Part shown: positions 35,900 to 47,900 of the stretch, piece by piece
How the letters are laid out: each line of letters starts with the position of its first letter
How positions within the stretch are numbered: the first letter of the stretch is position 1
Assembly: GCA_963693285.1 (NCBI GenBank)
Contig: OY848918.1
Span: 11,311,592-11,375,591, forward strand
Length of the DNA: 64,000 bases
From: Xestospongia muta
Lineage: Eukaryota; Porifera; Demospongiae; Haplosclerida; Petrosiidae
Direction of reading: 5' to 3'
Translations under genes and position numbers: made by a program
The notes under the pieces: generated by a model
Databases searched by the model: none
The model's input: only the letters and a program-made list of their open reading frames with translations
Told to the model about the DNA's origin: nothing

Positions 35900-36681
35900 C
35901 TTAATGTTAGGCAGAGGTACTTTTGCTACAGTGAATGTGGAATATTTTCATGAACAAAAAGTAGCAGTAAAAATGCTTCATCCTAATATTTTATCAGATA
36001 TCACTACATTGAGCTGTTACGACGTGAAGTTGGTCTGATGGCTAAAGTACGTCATCCTCGCTTGCTTTTATTTATGGCCATAGTATTTGATCAACCAACA
36101 GAATGTCCCCTAATAATCACAGAGTTGAAGGCTGCGTCATTAAGAAATGCTTTATACAAACCTCCAACTAAACTAGATAACCGTGCCAAGCTTCGTATTA
36201 TGAATGATGTTGCCTCTTCTCTTCATTATTTATATACCCAAAGGGAACCTATACTTCATCGCGACGTCAGCAGTGCCAATGTTCTCTTGGAAGTACTGTC
36301 CAAAACTTGGAGAGAAAACTTTCTGATTTTGATCCTGCAAATCTTGCATGATTCTCTGTTTCAGCTGCTCCTGGAGCTGAGATATATACTGCTCCAGAAA
36401 TTCCTAGAGCATCAGTTTTGATTGAAGAGAATGTAACAGAACAGACACCTAAAGTCAATGTCTATACCTATGGTGTTTTGCTTTGTGAGGTCTTTACTGA
36501 CAAGCCTCAACTACCCACTAGAGATAATTATGGTCCTATGCTTAAAGCTATTGAAGTTAATTGGCCTCTAATGCATCAAGTCATTTTATTGTGTGTACAA
36601 GTTGAACCACATAAACGACTAACTATGAAACATATCCTACAAACATTTCGAGATACTTTTTCTCGTGTTTTCAAAGAATGA
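35900..36681 (+). pseudogene. K2: kinase-domain pseudogene
   Basis: This is homologous to K1 from the Gly loop (GRGTFATV) to the C-lobe. Two extra bases in the 'cagatatcactac' stretch (about 35,996) and one missing base in the 'agagaaaac' stretch (about 36,313) break the frame. The DFG equivalent reads DFD, so it would not be a normal kinase even if repaired. HRDVSSANVLL and the HKRLTMKHIL end remain. The coiled-coil exons are absent. Confidence 0.8.
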
Positions 36682-36991
36682 GATAATATTGGTTCTGATT
36701 ATTTCATAGTATAATTAATAGAGATTTGATACAAGGATATTATAACAGCTGGCTAAAACAATTATATAAAAATTATAGATAATTATAGATGTCTATTGAC
36801 TATTTCTACATTTTACGAGTAATCTTTTCAGTTAATTTATGCACAGAACTCTGATAATAATCACAATAATAATTAAAAACACTATTAGTATAATAATACC
36901 AATATAATCTCGATAAAAGGACCAATGCACCAATGTAAGATATGGCCTAAAATATCATATTTATGGTTTACATACAGAAATCCAATAATAA
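36682..36991. other. Flank shared with K1, with possible decayed TM exon
   Basis: This is homologous to 18,830-19,135. A tttag acceptor on the minus strand near 36,953 leads into a hydrophobic reading frame that soon meets a stop. No certain gene is present. Confidence 0.4.
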
Positions 36992-39516
36992 CTAAACTAT
37001 AAAACCAACTATTAGTATAGCACCCAGTATAGAAAGACCAATGACCAGTGGTGAGAAGATATCACCTAAAATATACAATGTCTATAATCAGCATGATATC
37101 TACATAAACATACCTTTGACTCCTCCCCCTCCACATGCCATACAAGTAGTAATATAAGTACAGTAGTAGCAATAGTAGCATTGATGGTGATAAAGTGGAT
37201 TGTGTGATAGATAAAAGAGAAAGATATTGATGTGATCCTTTTTCATTACTTTGAACATACTTTTATACATACAATGTACATGTTACATACAATGTACATG
37301 TTACATGTAATGTACATGTTACATACATTGTACATGTTACATGTAATGTACATATTACATATAATGTACATGTTATATACAATGTACATGTTACATACAG
37401 TGTATATATTACATACAATGTACAAGTTACATATAATGTATATGTTTCTAAGCAACCAATAATTGGCATTTGGATCAAGTTGCTAATAAGAAATAATTAA
37501 TTGCAAATCATCACTTGCTATTATTAAACTGAGAACTAATTTTATTATATCTTTTTTCTGATGATAATTATTTGAGAGATTATTCACTAATAAACTACTA
37601 CCATTCCTACATAAATATTATGCACTAGCATTTAATTTGTCCTATATGGAGAATCAATCAAAATTGCATTTATCTGATCAATATAAGCATTATATGAACT
37701 TACTTCCTCCTCCTCCTCCTCCTCCATTCCCACTGTCACATTTAGGAATGGTGATGTTTTTCACTATAACAGAGAGGTATCAAATATTATCACACATATA
37801 AATATGCTGAGCATGCACACACACAATGTACCTGCTGGTATCCCTTGACCAAAGATATTAACTGGTGCAACACTAATAATGTAAGTTTGACTTGCATTAG
37901 CTTCAGTAGTTGTCCAAGTAATGTCATCTACTCTATGATAAGTGATATCTCCAGTTAAATTATGAGATAGGTTATAATATTGAACTGGAGGTCGTTCTAT
38001 TTTGTCTTGTTCATCCAGATCCTGCATACAATGTAACGACAACAACATTAACAATAACATCATTGTAGTTTACTTGTATTGTAATTGTAATATTAGCATA
38101 ACAATCATTTCCAGTTCTATTTGTGGCATTTGAAGTATTTATTGACAGCGTTATTCTTGCTGGACCTATATAACACACAGTAATGTCATTAAAGTGTCTC
38201 TAACTTGTAGTCTTACTTAATGTAAAGTCAGAACTCTTAACACTCTGGTTTCCTATCCTGTCTACACTGTCAATACCACTAACAGTGTAACTATATACAG
38301 CAGTAGTATTAACAAAAATACTAGCATTAAGAAACAATGAAGACAAACTAGTTTTAATATTGTAGACCTCATTTGTATTATTTATAACATTAACTTGATA
38401 TACATTAGCACATGTCACATTGTCCCAACTAAGTATGACTTGAGACTCATTGTTGAAGGTTATATTGAGGTTTGTAGGTTTCTCTGGAGGTCCTACAATA
38501 TGACATGACAATATAAAATAGTTGTTGTAGTATAATAAACTAGATACTATCTATTTACATACATAAATACCACATATTCGTATAGTATTGAATTGTTTAC
38601 TATTTTCAGTTCCAATGTCTTTCAATGTCATTGTTTGCACATATAATGCAATTTGTTACTTTGTGAAGCATTTGTTATCAAAATAATCTGTTCTCATTAT
38701 GTTTTTAGCAATCACTATTGTTCTTTAGTAGTTATCAATCAGTACATTGTTACTAACTAGTCATTGTTAATGAAAAGGCTATTTAATTTGACAATGTAGC
38801 TTTTCCTTATTGTAAGAATACAGATTAATCAATATGGAGATGTCACAGTAGTGTTTCAATTATCAAAACAACCTATTTCATAATATTTAATAAAATTGAT
38901 TCTATATAATAATTACCTGGATCTCTGACAGTACAGCTTTTGCTACTTGATTGTACTCCACCATTAATGCATGTGATATGTAAATCTGCTGTCTCATTTA
39001 CTGTGAATGTTAAATTTGATGAATACAGCACATTATCATAGATAGCTTGAAACCCTTGACGTCTTTTAATTACTTCGTTATTTGATCTAATAAACTCAAA
39101 CTCTTGTATACTTGTGCCGTTAAATGTTGTAATGTCCCAGGTTAATGCTGGTGTGGTGGTCTTACAATAGCACTGTACCAGGTTTCCTACACATGTTCCA
39201 TTACAAGCCCCATTACAGTAATTAAAGGTCTCTACTTTAGCACCTATACAGAGTACAGTGGAACACATTATAAGCTCATGGCTTTACAATTATCTTACAT
39301 GATGACTTAAGTAGACAGAGAAGACATATAGTAATGAATAGAGTTTTTAGCGAATTGTTCAAACGTTTGCACTTCTAAGGAGAGAGATACAACATATACA
39401 TAACATGAGCTTTGATAAACTTACTGGGCTAAGCTTAACAGCTTTGTATTCCTAAAAGAAGTAAATAATAACCATAATAGAGAGAGATGTCATCAGACCT
39501 TCCTGCTATCAGCCAT
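36992..39516 (-). CDS. B6: Ig + 2 FN3 + Gly linker + TM receptor (370 aa)
   Basis: Exons, read on the minus strand: 39,516-39,499 (MADSRK), 39,374-39,299 (signal, LFITICLLCLLKSS), 39,243-38,917 (Ig), 38,492-38,217 (FN3), 38,165-38,074 plus 38,021-37,832 (split FN3), 37,763-37,704 (Gly-rich) and 37,065-36,992 (TM, LVIGLSILGAILIVGFIV then stop). All phases fit. The start exon differs from B1, B3 and B5 but is shared with B7 and B8, giving two subfamilies. A decayed Gly/stalk exon lies near 37,120-37,200 and a TATACATGT minisatellite at 37,262-37,445. The TM exon choice is the least certain part, and the product would have no tail. Confidence 0.75.
37262..37445. repeat. TACATGT minisatellite in B6
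   Basis: About ten imperfect units of the same type as in B1 and B3 lie between the Gly-rich exon and the TM exon. Confidence 0.85.
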
Positions 39517-40368
39517 GTTAGCTCTACACACAGCACTTACCAGCAAAGAGGTAACCCTTAGTAATATTTTAGTTATGAATATCAAGTTTTTGTTTATATA
39601 GACTAGATATCTATCAATACATAATAGGTAGTAGAATTATAACTTTACTCAAGCACAGATAGTCATTGTAAAGTAGGCACACAGTGGAGCCTTGATTGTG
39701 TGCTGATGTGACATGAAATGGTTAGCAGAGTAACCTACCTCTTTCTTTTTACACTGATGTTTGTAAACCTAAAGTTAATTTACAGGCTATAGACAAAGAA
39801 GACAATAGTCCAGTTGCATAGAATAGGAATGCTCCAAGGCTGGGTTACATTTTTCATGAAGTCAAACCTAGAGTGTGTATTAGCAATTCTTATGAATTGA
39901 GACATCATAAAAGTACAGTGTTCAAGGACATTAATGTGTTAAAAACTATAGCAGATTTAATATAAGGGAAGGGAAAATAATAGTTCCAGAATTATTGGTA
40001 GGACAGTACTGAGGTCACCTTACCTCACTTGAAGGCTAGGGCTAGCTTGACCTTCTTCTTCTTACTCCATATTATTACACAGACATTGTGTATATATGTT
40101 AATTTAAAAATTGTTTATAAAAATTACATAACTGTATATGACCCTATACAATATACTTTAGTTTTTGGCATTGTAAATTGGACTACTGTACTGTTCACAC
40201 ACTTCCTTGTAATGTTAATTTTTATATCCATTTTAAATAATAACTAGTATATATTATTCTGTATAATGGGTGTAGCATACGCTATTATAAAAGAGTTAAA
40301 ATTGATTTGTTAACTTTAGACCTTTTAACTTATAATGTTTATAAAGAAGAGCTGTACTCATATCAAAA
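39517..40368. promoter_or_regulatory. Divergent B6-A4 intergenic region
   Basis: B6 and A4 start in opposite directions 850 bases apart. The A-side promoter box (near 40,265) and TATAAAA (40,286-40,292) are visible. A similar divergent spacer separates B8 and A7. No gene is seen inside. Shared regulation of the pair is possible but not shown. Confidence 0.5.
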
Positions 40369-40972
40369 ATGTTGTTTGTTCTACTACTTATGATTGTATC
40401 TATTCTTCCATTAACAAGTAAGTACTGTCTAGTTGTATACCAATAATATAATGATATCACCACTAGACTCAACAGTGACTTCATTGATATGTCCACCCTC
40501 TCAACAATGTTACAATGATAGTCATCTTATTCTCTCATGTGAAACAGAGTGAGTTATTTTAGCTTGGATAATTAACCAGCAATCATTTGAAATTGTCTAT
40601 AATTATCATGATCCTGTAGGTAGCATTGATACAGATGGGAATTTTCAAACAAGTCTTGATCAACGACAACCAGCAATGTCCACAATGAAAGTCACATCAA
40701 CTACTTCAATGCAGGGTCTACAAATTGATTGTATTGATGGTATTGATGGGGATAAGAGATCCTGTATTCTTGAAGTTATTGGTAAGTGAAGGGAAATAGG
40801 AAAATATATATATTGTATATACTACAGAGTACCCTGGCCGATCTGTTAATCTCACTATTACACATATCTCTGACAATACAGTAAGATTACAATGGACACC
40901 ACCAGTACAGACTGGTGGTCTTAATATTACTGTATACTATATAGTTCATATTAGTTCAGAGAATGACACTAA

Positions 40973-41450
40973 TTAACCTCACTGTGTGTGGGTGCATAAC
41001 GAGGGTACTGTAGTCTGTCAGAGTGTGTGTGTGTGTGTGTGTGTGTGTCTGTCTGTCTGTTACTGTGAAAATAGTTTTGAACTGTTTAACTCGGCAAAAA
41101 TGGCTCTGGTAGCCACCAAACTATAATGGATGGTAGAAAAACGTCTGTACTTCTTAAGAATACTCCTAAAAGGAGTGTCAAATGAACAAAAACCTTTAAG
41201 AGTCTGAAAAACTTTTTAAAAAAACACACCTTTTAGTAAAGACTTGAGAATTCAGTAAAAAGCTCCTACTTACAGCTTATAACATTTTCCAACTTTTTAA
41301 AGTGATAAAGTTTGCAAAAATACTTGTTTGGAAAGTTGTAATAGTCTTACAAACTTTAGCAGCTATCTTTGTGATGGGACATTAATTAGAGGTAACATTC
41401 CTGTACAAGCTAAAGCAAGTGGTTTACAATTTGCACCGCAGTGAGGTTAA
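40973..41450. mobile_element. piggyBac-like MITE inserted in A4 exon 3
   Basis: TTAA stands at both ends (40,973-40,976 and 41,447-41,450). The inner termini are CCTCACTG and its reverse complement CAGTGAGG. The 470-base body has a tg run (41,021-41,048) and no ORF. TTAA duplication and CC-starting inverted ends are typical of piggyBac-type elements. A further 19 bases, forming the hairpin 'aagcactttagtgctt', separate the right TTAA from resumed exon sequence, so the exact end is uncertain. Confidence 0.6.
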
Positions 41451-42672
41451 GCACTTTAGTGCTTTTTTATTTCATTTGGTCTGATAATCAATGTAATGTA
41501 ATTAAACAAAACTACTGGTTCAATTAAATTGGCAGATTTAATTATATCATTGAATAGAAAGTCATGTCCTTTAGGGAAATCCACTATTCTAGTTTTACAA
41601 TAATATATTTAGAGAAATCTCTTATTTTGATTTCAAAATCCTTCTTCAAAATAACTTAAGAACTTCAATGTCAACTTGTTTGAAGCTTTGGACACATCTA
41701 ATATAAGAGACTTTACTACTGAGAATACCAGTATTATAGTGTGATATTTAAAAGAAAAACTAGAATACTCTTTTTCTGTTTAAGCAAGAGGTTTTAATGA
41801 GAGAGTGGGTGTGTTTTCTACTCCTGTCAACTTCACATTAGATGGTACATAAATCACAGATATTGTCCATTCATCAATCTGTCTGTCCATTAATCTATCT
41901 GTCTATCTATCCATTAATCCCCATGTATCTATTCATCTTCCATTTATGTAATAATTACTTTCTTGTCTTATAGTATAATTGAATTGTCTGACTCAAATTT
42001 CAGAGCTGATCAAAATACAATTTCTTTGCATATAACATTTAAGGTATGCAGACAAGATTATTGTGACCTAATTAGAAACACCATTCATCCTATATACACA
42101 TTGATGTTATTATGTAAACTAGCCTGTTTTATATGTTTACTTAGTGCATCATTTCATAAATTGATATGCATCAATTGAGAGGACATATTTCTATGGTAAC
42201 TAAACATACTCTCTCTGACCTAACTATCAATAGTTGTAAAAAACACAAACTCTTTAATCTATGATGTCATCATTGTAGTGGAAGTTCATGAACTTAAAGA
42301 CATTATGTCTCCAATAGATATGTAGAGCAAATGAACTAAAATTAAGATGTACTCATCTTACATATTAAATGATGTTCATAGGTTACTGTTTAAGTCAGTA
42401 TAGAATTGAACTTTGGTATAGTCATTACCATTGATCTGCATGTAACATTAGAATGACATAAAAATAAAGATGATGAAAATAAAAATGATGTCATCGTTGC
42501 ACCAATAGACATTATGTCATCATTATAGTGGAAGTTCACGAAGTTAAAGACATTATGTCTCCGATAGACATGTAGAATAATGAGCTAAAATTAAGATGTA
42601 CTCATTTGAGCCACTTGTTAACTATATACACAGGTACACCACTTCATTCTTTTTGTTTAGTACTTTAAGTGA

Positions 42673-42840
42673 GCACATGAGCTTGTCAGTGATAAAAAAT
42701 TAAGTGGGTGGAATTGTTCGTAATAAAAAATACTATACGAATAATTATTAAAATAAACGAACAAATATTCGTATAAATGAATATTTGTTTCAGTCCTAAA
42801 TTGAGCACTTTGACTTACATGTAACTAATGAGTAAAGAAA
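42673..42840. mobile_element. Transposon tail fragment in A4 intron 5
   Basis: This matches 48,388-48,560 next to the hAT element in A5 ('cacatgagcttgtcagtgat', 'cgaacaaatattcgtata'). A4 has only this end and none of the transposase. Confidence 0.65.
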
Positions 42841-43840
42841 ATTACTTATAGCAACTCTATAGCTTATGACAACTCTCTTGTTTGCAGACTTAACAAAAAT
42901 TCAGTCATTTATAACAACAACTGTACAATTAAAATAATGTTAGGACAATTTTACAATTATATTTTTGTTTAGTACTTTAGGTGTGGCAGACCTCCAATCA
43001 TTGGATATTTGATACATCATAATGACACAGAGTCTGACAACACAGCTTCCATTTTACATAATACTACAAATACAACAGTGAATTACAATACTGTCATTCC
43101 TAGTCAATTTATCAATGGAGCAGATTTGTTGGTATCTGTGGCTGCTGTCAATGACTTAGGTACTGGTGATTGGGCAACGACCAGTGCTAAACTAACATTC
43201 TGTAGTGACTTTATTACATATAAGAATGATATAATAACAATGTTACTATTAATAGCATTTGTGCTATTTATAGCTTCAGTTACAATCACTTCAACTCCTG
43301 TTATCATTGTGAAAACACTAACATTTTCTGTCCAACTCTCTGGAATCAAGTGCTACTATAGACATTATGAACAGACAAACAGTTATGCCTACTTCCTTAT
43401 CACAAGATAATAGTTTGTTAAACAGTATGTATTTAAACTATTATAATTAACACTTTATTTATATACAGGTTCATTCCTCTCTGTACTTCTGTTGGTAACA
43501 TTACCCCTCTTGGTACTTTTACTGATTATTTCATGTTTTATCATCTGTTTGATCTTTATTATAATACGTAGGGAATATGAGTTTCACAGATCAAGGTATC
43601 TTTCTCTTTCTCCTATAATTTAATGACTATAGTCCTTTAGCCACTGATATCTATAGTAATCCCAGCTATGTTAGTGTAACTGTACCAAGAGTAATTCAAG
43701 TGAGACCTCCTTCAGTAATTTATGATGAAATCAGGCCAACACTAAGAGAAATACAAGAGGAACAAGGAGGAGGTACTAGTATTACTGTTGAAGAGAACAC
43801 TGCCTATTCTCATATTAACACTCATCGACGTCAATATTAA

Positions 43841-44842
43841 TAATGTGTGATGTATTATTACCAATCTTTATAACTTTGTTATTACTAGTGTTTGTGAAAA
43901 CATTTTTATGTGAAAATTTAAAAAAATATATAAAATGTATTATCGGTAACAACCCACTATCATAGTTGCTATTGCAACAATATTAACTGTTATTACGTAC
44001 AAATAGTTAACAACTGGATTAAATGTAAGCATACAATAATTATGAGATAAGCACTTCCTTGTCACATCTTATAGTAATAGATTTGCTGTAGTTTTACAAC
44101 ATTGTATATATAATGGCTGCAAATGAGACTCATTTGAGATATAGTTTTGGCTTGAAAACCAGTTAAGGAGATAAATTGTTTTTCCAAAGTCCTGAGATTC
44201 AACAACTAAATTATATTGTTCTATATTCTCAGATAAACCTGTGTTAGTAATACAAGTAGGACCTGGTCAAAGAATAAGTGATTTGGTAATCCTGTTATGT
44301 CGATGATATCTCCAATTGATCAATAATCTCAGAATATGACTTTATATTCCCAACACTACTGAGAATTAAAATTCAGTTAATCAATATTGCTTTCATTACA
44401 AGGACACAGTACTCATAGATAGACAGTAATTATCTCTAATATGGAAGAGCATAGAAGAGTGATAACAACTTTATTTTGATATTGTACACAAGTACCAGTA
44501 ACTGATGTGGACTCTTACTATTCTAATAAATTCAATACAAAACTCAGCATACAAGTGTATAGAATTTGTGATGATATTTAGGGAAAGGTAAGACAATAGC
44601 TTCAAAATTATCAGAGGACCAGAGATCTTCTTGTCCCACTTCTCACTACTCCATAATATTACAAAACCAATGTCTATGTTATGTGAGTGTCTAGAAATTG
44701 CTCATAAAAAATTACATAAATTGTATAATATAGTTTTTGGCATTATAAACTGGACTACTGTTCACACACTTCCTTTCAATGTTAATACCTGAATTATTGT
44801 TTATTTAATATTCACTTGTTTATATAATAACTAGTATATAGT
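43841..44842. other. A4-A5 spacer with IgGFc-binding gene fossil
   Basis: 44,220-44,590 retains the order of words of exon 2 of the gene at 61.5 kb ('gtaggacctggtcaaag', 'ctccaattgatcaat', 'atggaagagcata') with no open frame. The remainder is A 3' flank and A5 upstream sequence. No gene is seen. Confidence 0.6.
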
Positions 44843-44861
44843 ATGATGGGTGGAGCATAGC
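44843..44861 (+). promoter_or_regulatory. A5 promoter box, TATA deleted
   Basis: GATGGGTGGAGCATAG is present, but the following 'actactataaaag' seen in A1 and A7 is missing. The text runs straight into 'cgacctcaatt'. A5 therefore lacks the family TATA box. Confidence 0.65.
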
Positions 44862-44945
44862 GACCTCAATTACTAAATTTGCTATTTAAACTTTAGACCT
44901 TTTTACTTACAATGTTTACGAAGAAGAGCTGTACTGATATCAAAA

Positions 44946-47900
44946 ATGTTGTTTGTCCTACTACTTATGATTGTATCTATTCTTCCATTAACAAGTAAGT
45001 ACTGTCTAGTTGTATACCAATAATATAATGATATCACCACTAGACTCAACAGTGACTTCATTGATATGTCCACCCTCTCAACAATGTTACAATGATAGTC
45101 ATCTCATTCTCTCATGTGAAACAGAGGGACCTGTTTTAGCTTGGAGAATTAACCAGCAATCATTTGAAATTGTCTATAATTATCATGATCCTGTAGGTAG
45201 CACTGATACAGATGGGAACTTTCAAACAAGTCTTGATCAACGACAACCAGCAAAGTCCACAATGAAAATTACACCAACTACTTCAATGCAGGGTCTACAA
45301 ATTGATTGTATTGATGGTATTGATGGGGATAAGAGATCCTGTATTCTTGAAGTTATTGGTAAGTAGAAAAATATGAAAATTTAAAATCTCTATTCAATTA
45401 TTAAACACTGCAGAGTACCCTGGCTCACCTGTTAATCTCACTATTACACATATCTCTGACAATACAGTAAAATTACAATGGACTCCACCAGTACAAACTG
45501 GTGGTTCTAATATTACTTTACATTATATAGTTAATATTAGTTCAGAGAATGACACTAATTTCATTTGTTTTAATGATCAATGTAATGTAACATTAAACAA
45601 AACCACAATTACTGGCTTACAGACTGGTATACAATATAACATTACTGTGTCTGCTGTTAACTGTATTGGTACAGGACCACCAAGTTCATCAATACAAGTA
45701 ACACCAGGTATGTGATACAGACAGCATCACATACACTATAAAGTTTAATAAACAATATACTGGTTCAATTAAATGTACAATATTGTATTACATCATTGAA
45801 TAGAAGGTCATATTCTTTAGGGAAATCTCCTATACTAATTTCACAGCACTATTTCAAAGCAGTTAACTTTACTACTGTCAAGTTGTATTGGTCCATTTTA
45901 AACAACTCCATTAAGAAGCTTAAGAACTTTAATGTCAACTTGTTTGAAGCTTTGAACAAATCTAATGTAAGAGAGTTTATTACAGAGAATACCAGTCTTG
46001 AAGTAACAGATTTAAAAAAGGAACTAGAATACTTCTTTTCTGTTCAAGCAAAAGATTTTAATGGGAGTGTAGGTGTCTATTCTACTCCTGTCAACTTCAT
46101 ATTAGATGGTACATAAATCACAGATATTGTCCATTCATCAATCTGTCTGTCCATTAATCTATTTACCCATTTATCCATTAATCCATGTATCTATCCATAT
46201 TCCATTTATGTAATGATTACTTTCTTGTCTTATAGTTCCAATATCAGTAAACTTGACAAATTGTACAATTAAACTGTCTGACTCAAATTTCAAAGCTGAT
46301 CAAAATTTTTTGCATATAACTTTTAGGGTAAGTAAATAAGTTTACTGTTAACCTTACTAGGAACATGAGTCATACTATATACACATTTGTGTACTTATGT
46401 AAACTAGCCTATTGAAAGGTCATGTTTCAATGATAACTAAACATACTTTCTCTGACCTAACCATCAATGGTTATAAAAACAAATAATGTTATCATTATAG
46501 TGGAAGTTCATGAACTTGAAAGACATTATGTCTCCAATAGACATATAAAACAAATGAGCTAAAATCAAGATGTACTTTGATTTATAGAATGACATATCAA
46601 TGTAGAAAATAACAACCATAGATACACACAGAACATTTGATCACTAAAAAAGGCAGGCATGGATAAATAATGCCTAGCAATTTCAGTAACTTGTGGATAA
46701 CTTGATTCGTGTTCTTTCTACCAATCTAAAGGATTCTTGTCTGATTCCACTCTTGGTTTCTTAGGACTAGGAGAATTCTCTTCTATACATTCATCTTCAC
46801 TCAAACTGCTAGTGTTGTTGCATATATAAAGTTCCTCAGTCTGATTAATCAAGGTGGTTAGATGAGTTCCTTCTGTGCATCACTAACTTATGGTGTCAAG
46901 GGTCAATACTTGAAGCTAAAACAGGTATTCCTGTGGCTACTCCATTGTCATAAATAGAAAAATGCTCCTTGAGCTGAGATTTCACTATGTCTTTGAACCT
47001 CTTCAGTGCATTCAAGACAGAAAAGACCACCGAGATAGACACATTCTCATCATAACATAGAGAAGTAGTGGCTATTTGGAGAGGTTTTAGAACAATTACC
47101 ATCTGACTGAGAAGAACTCATTGTTAATCTTTGAGGTGAAGGTGTTGTACTCCTTCTGAGTGCCCTGGTCGTCATGAAAACAGTGTTAATCACTTTTTGT
47201 TGGTTGTTTAAACTCTCCACCGTTGCATATGTTGTGTTCCACCTTGTAGATCCTTCTTATATGAGACAATTCTCAGGAACATTCATTTGAGCCTTCCTTC
47301 AGAGTTGTCACGGCTACAATACTATGGTGAAAATGGGTGATTAACATACCATCTTAGCAGCATCTTTGACTTTGCTGATTGGAGGATGACTTAAGCCAGC
47401 ATTTATAGCCAAGTGAAGTGCATGGGCAAAGCATGGTACATCAAGACTGCCATTGGTGATACTGGTTGCAAGGTTCATGTTGAAAGCATTATTGTGAACT
47501 ATACCAGAGAGGTTGTTATCCCAATCTTTCATGGTACTGCGTAACCTGTCAGGAATATTGTGGGCTGTGTGTCATTCAGGCACCTCATGAGTCAGCAATA
47601 CCTTTGACTCCATTGCCCAATCTCTGTGAGACGATGCTCAGGAACTTACACCCAAGTGAAGTATATGACCAAAGCATGGTACATCAAGACTACCATTGGT
47701 GATACTGGTTGCAAGGTTCATGTTGAAAGCATTATCGTGAGCTATACCAGAGAGCTTGTCTCGAGGTAAATCCCAATCTTTCATGACACCTTGTAACCTG
47801 TCAGCAATATTCTGGGCTGTGTGTTCTTCAGGCATCTCGTGGGTCAGCGATACCTTTGACTCCATTGCCCAATCTCTACTAATGTAGTGTGCTGTTATTG

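Larger units (their letters stand above)
40369..43840 (+). pseudogene. A4: A-family pseudogene split by a TTAA-flanked insertion
   Basis: Exon 1 (40,369-40,417) and the promoter are sound. Exon 2 (40,467-40,781) has TGA at 40,550-40,552 where others have GGA. Exon 3 (from 40,828) is cut by an insertion at 40,977, and its second half is deleted. Exon 4 is shredded. Exon 5 lacks its first codons. Exon 6 (from 42,973) is good, but the Ser/Thr exon is shifted and the TM exon has an added base in 'gagtttcaca'. The tail exon (43,641-43,840) is clean, with NPSY and VIYDEI, and ends THRRQY. A duplicated start of exon 6 lies at about 42,650-42,672. Confidence 0.85.

Noticed and set aside
41449..41470. 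Hairpin plus T run as an RNA-gene terminator
   Set aside because: The 'aagcactttagtgctttttt' hairpin is only an edge of an insertion. No RNA gene or Pol III promoter boxes are visible.
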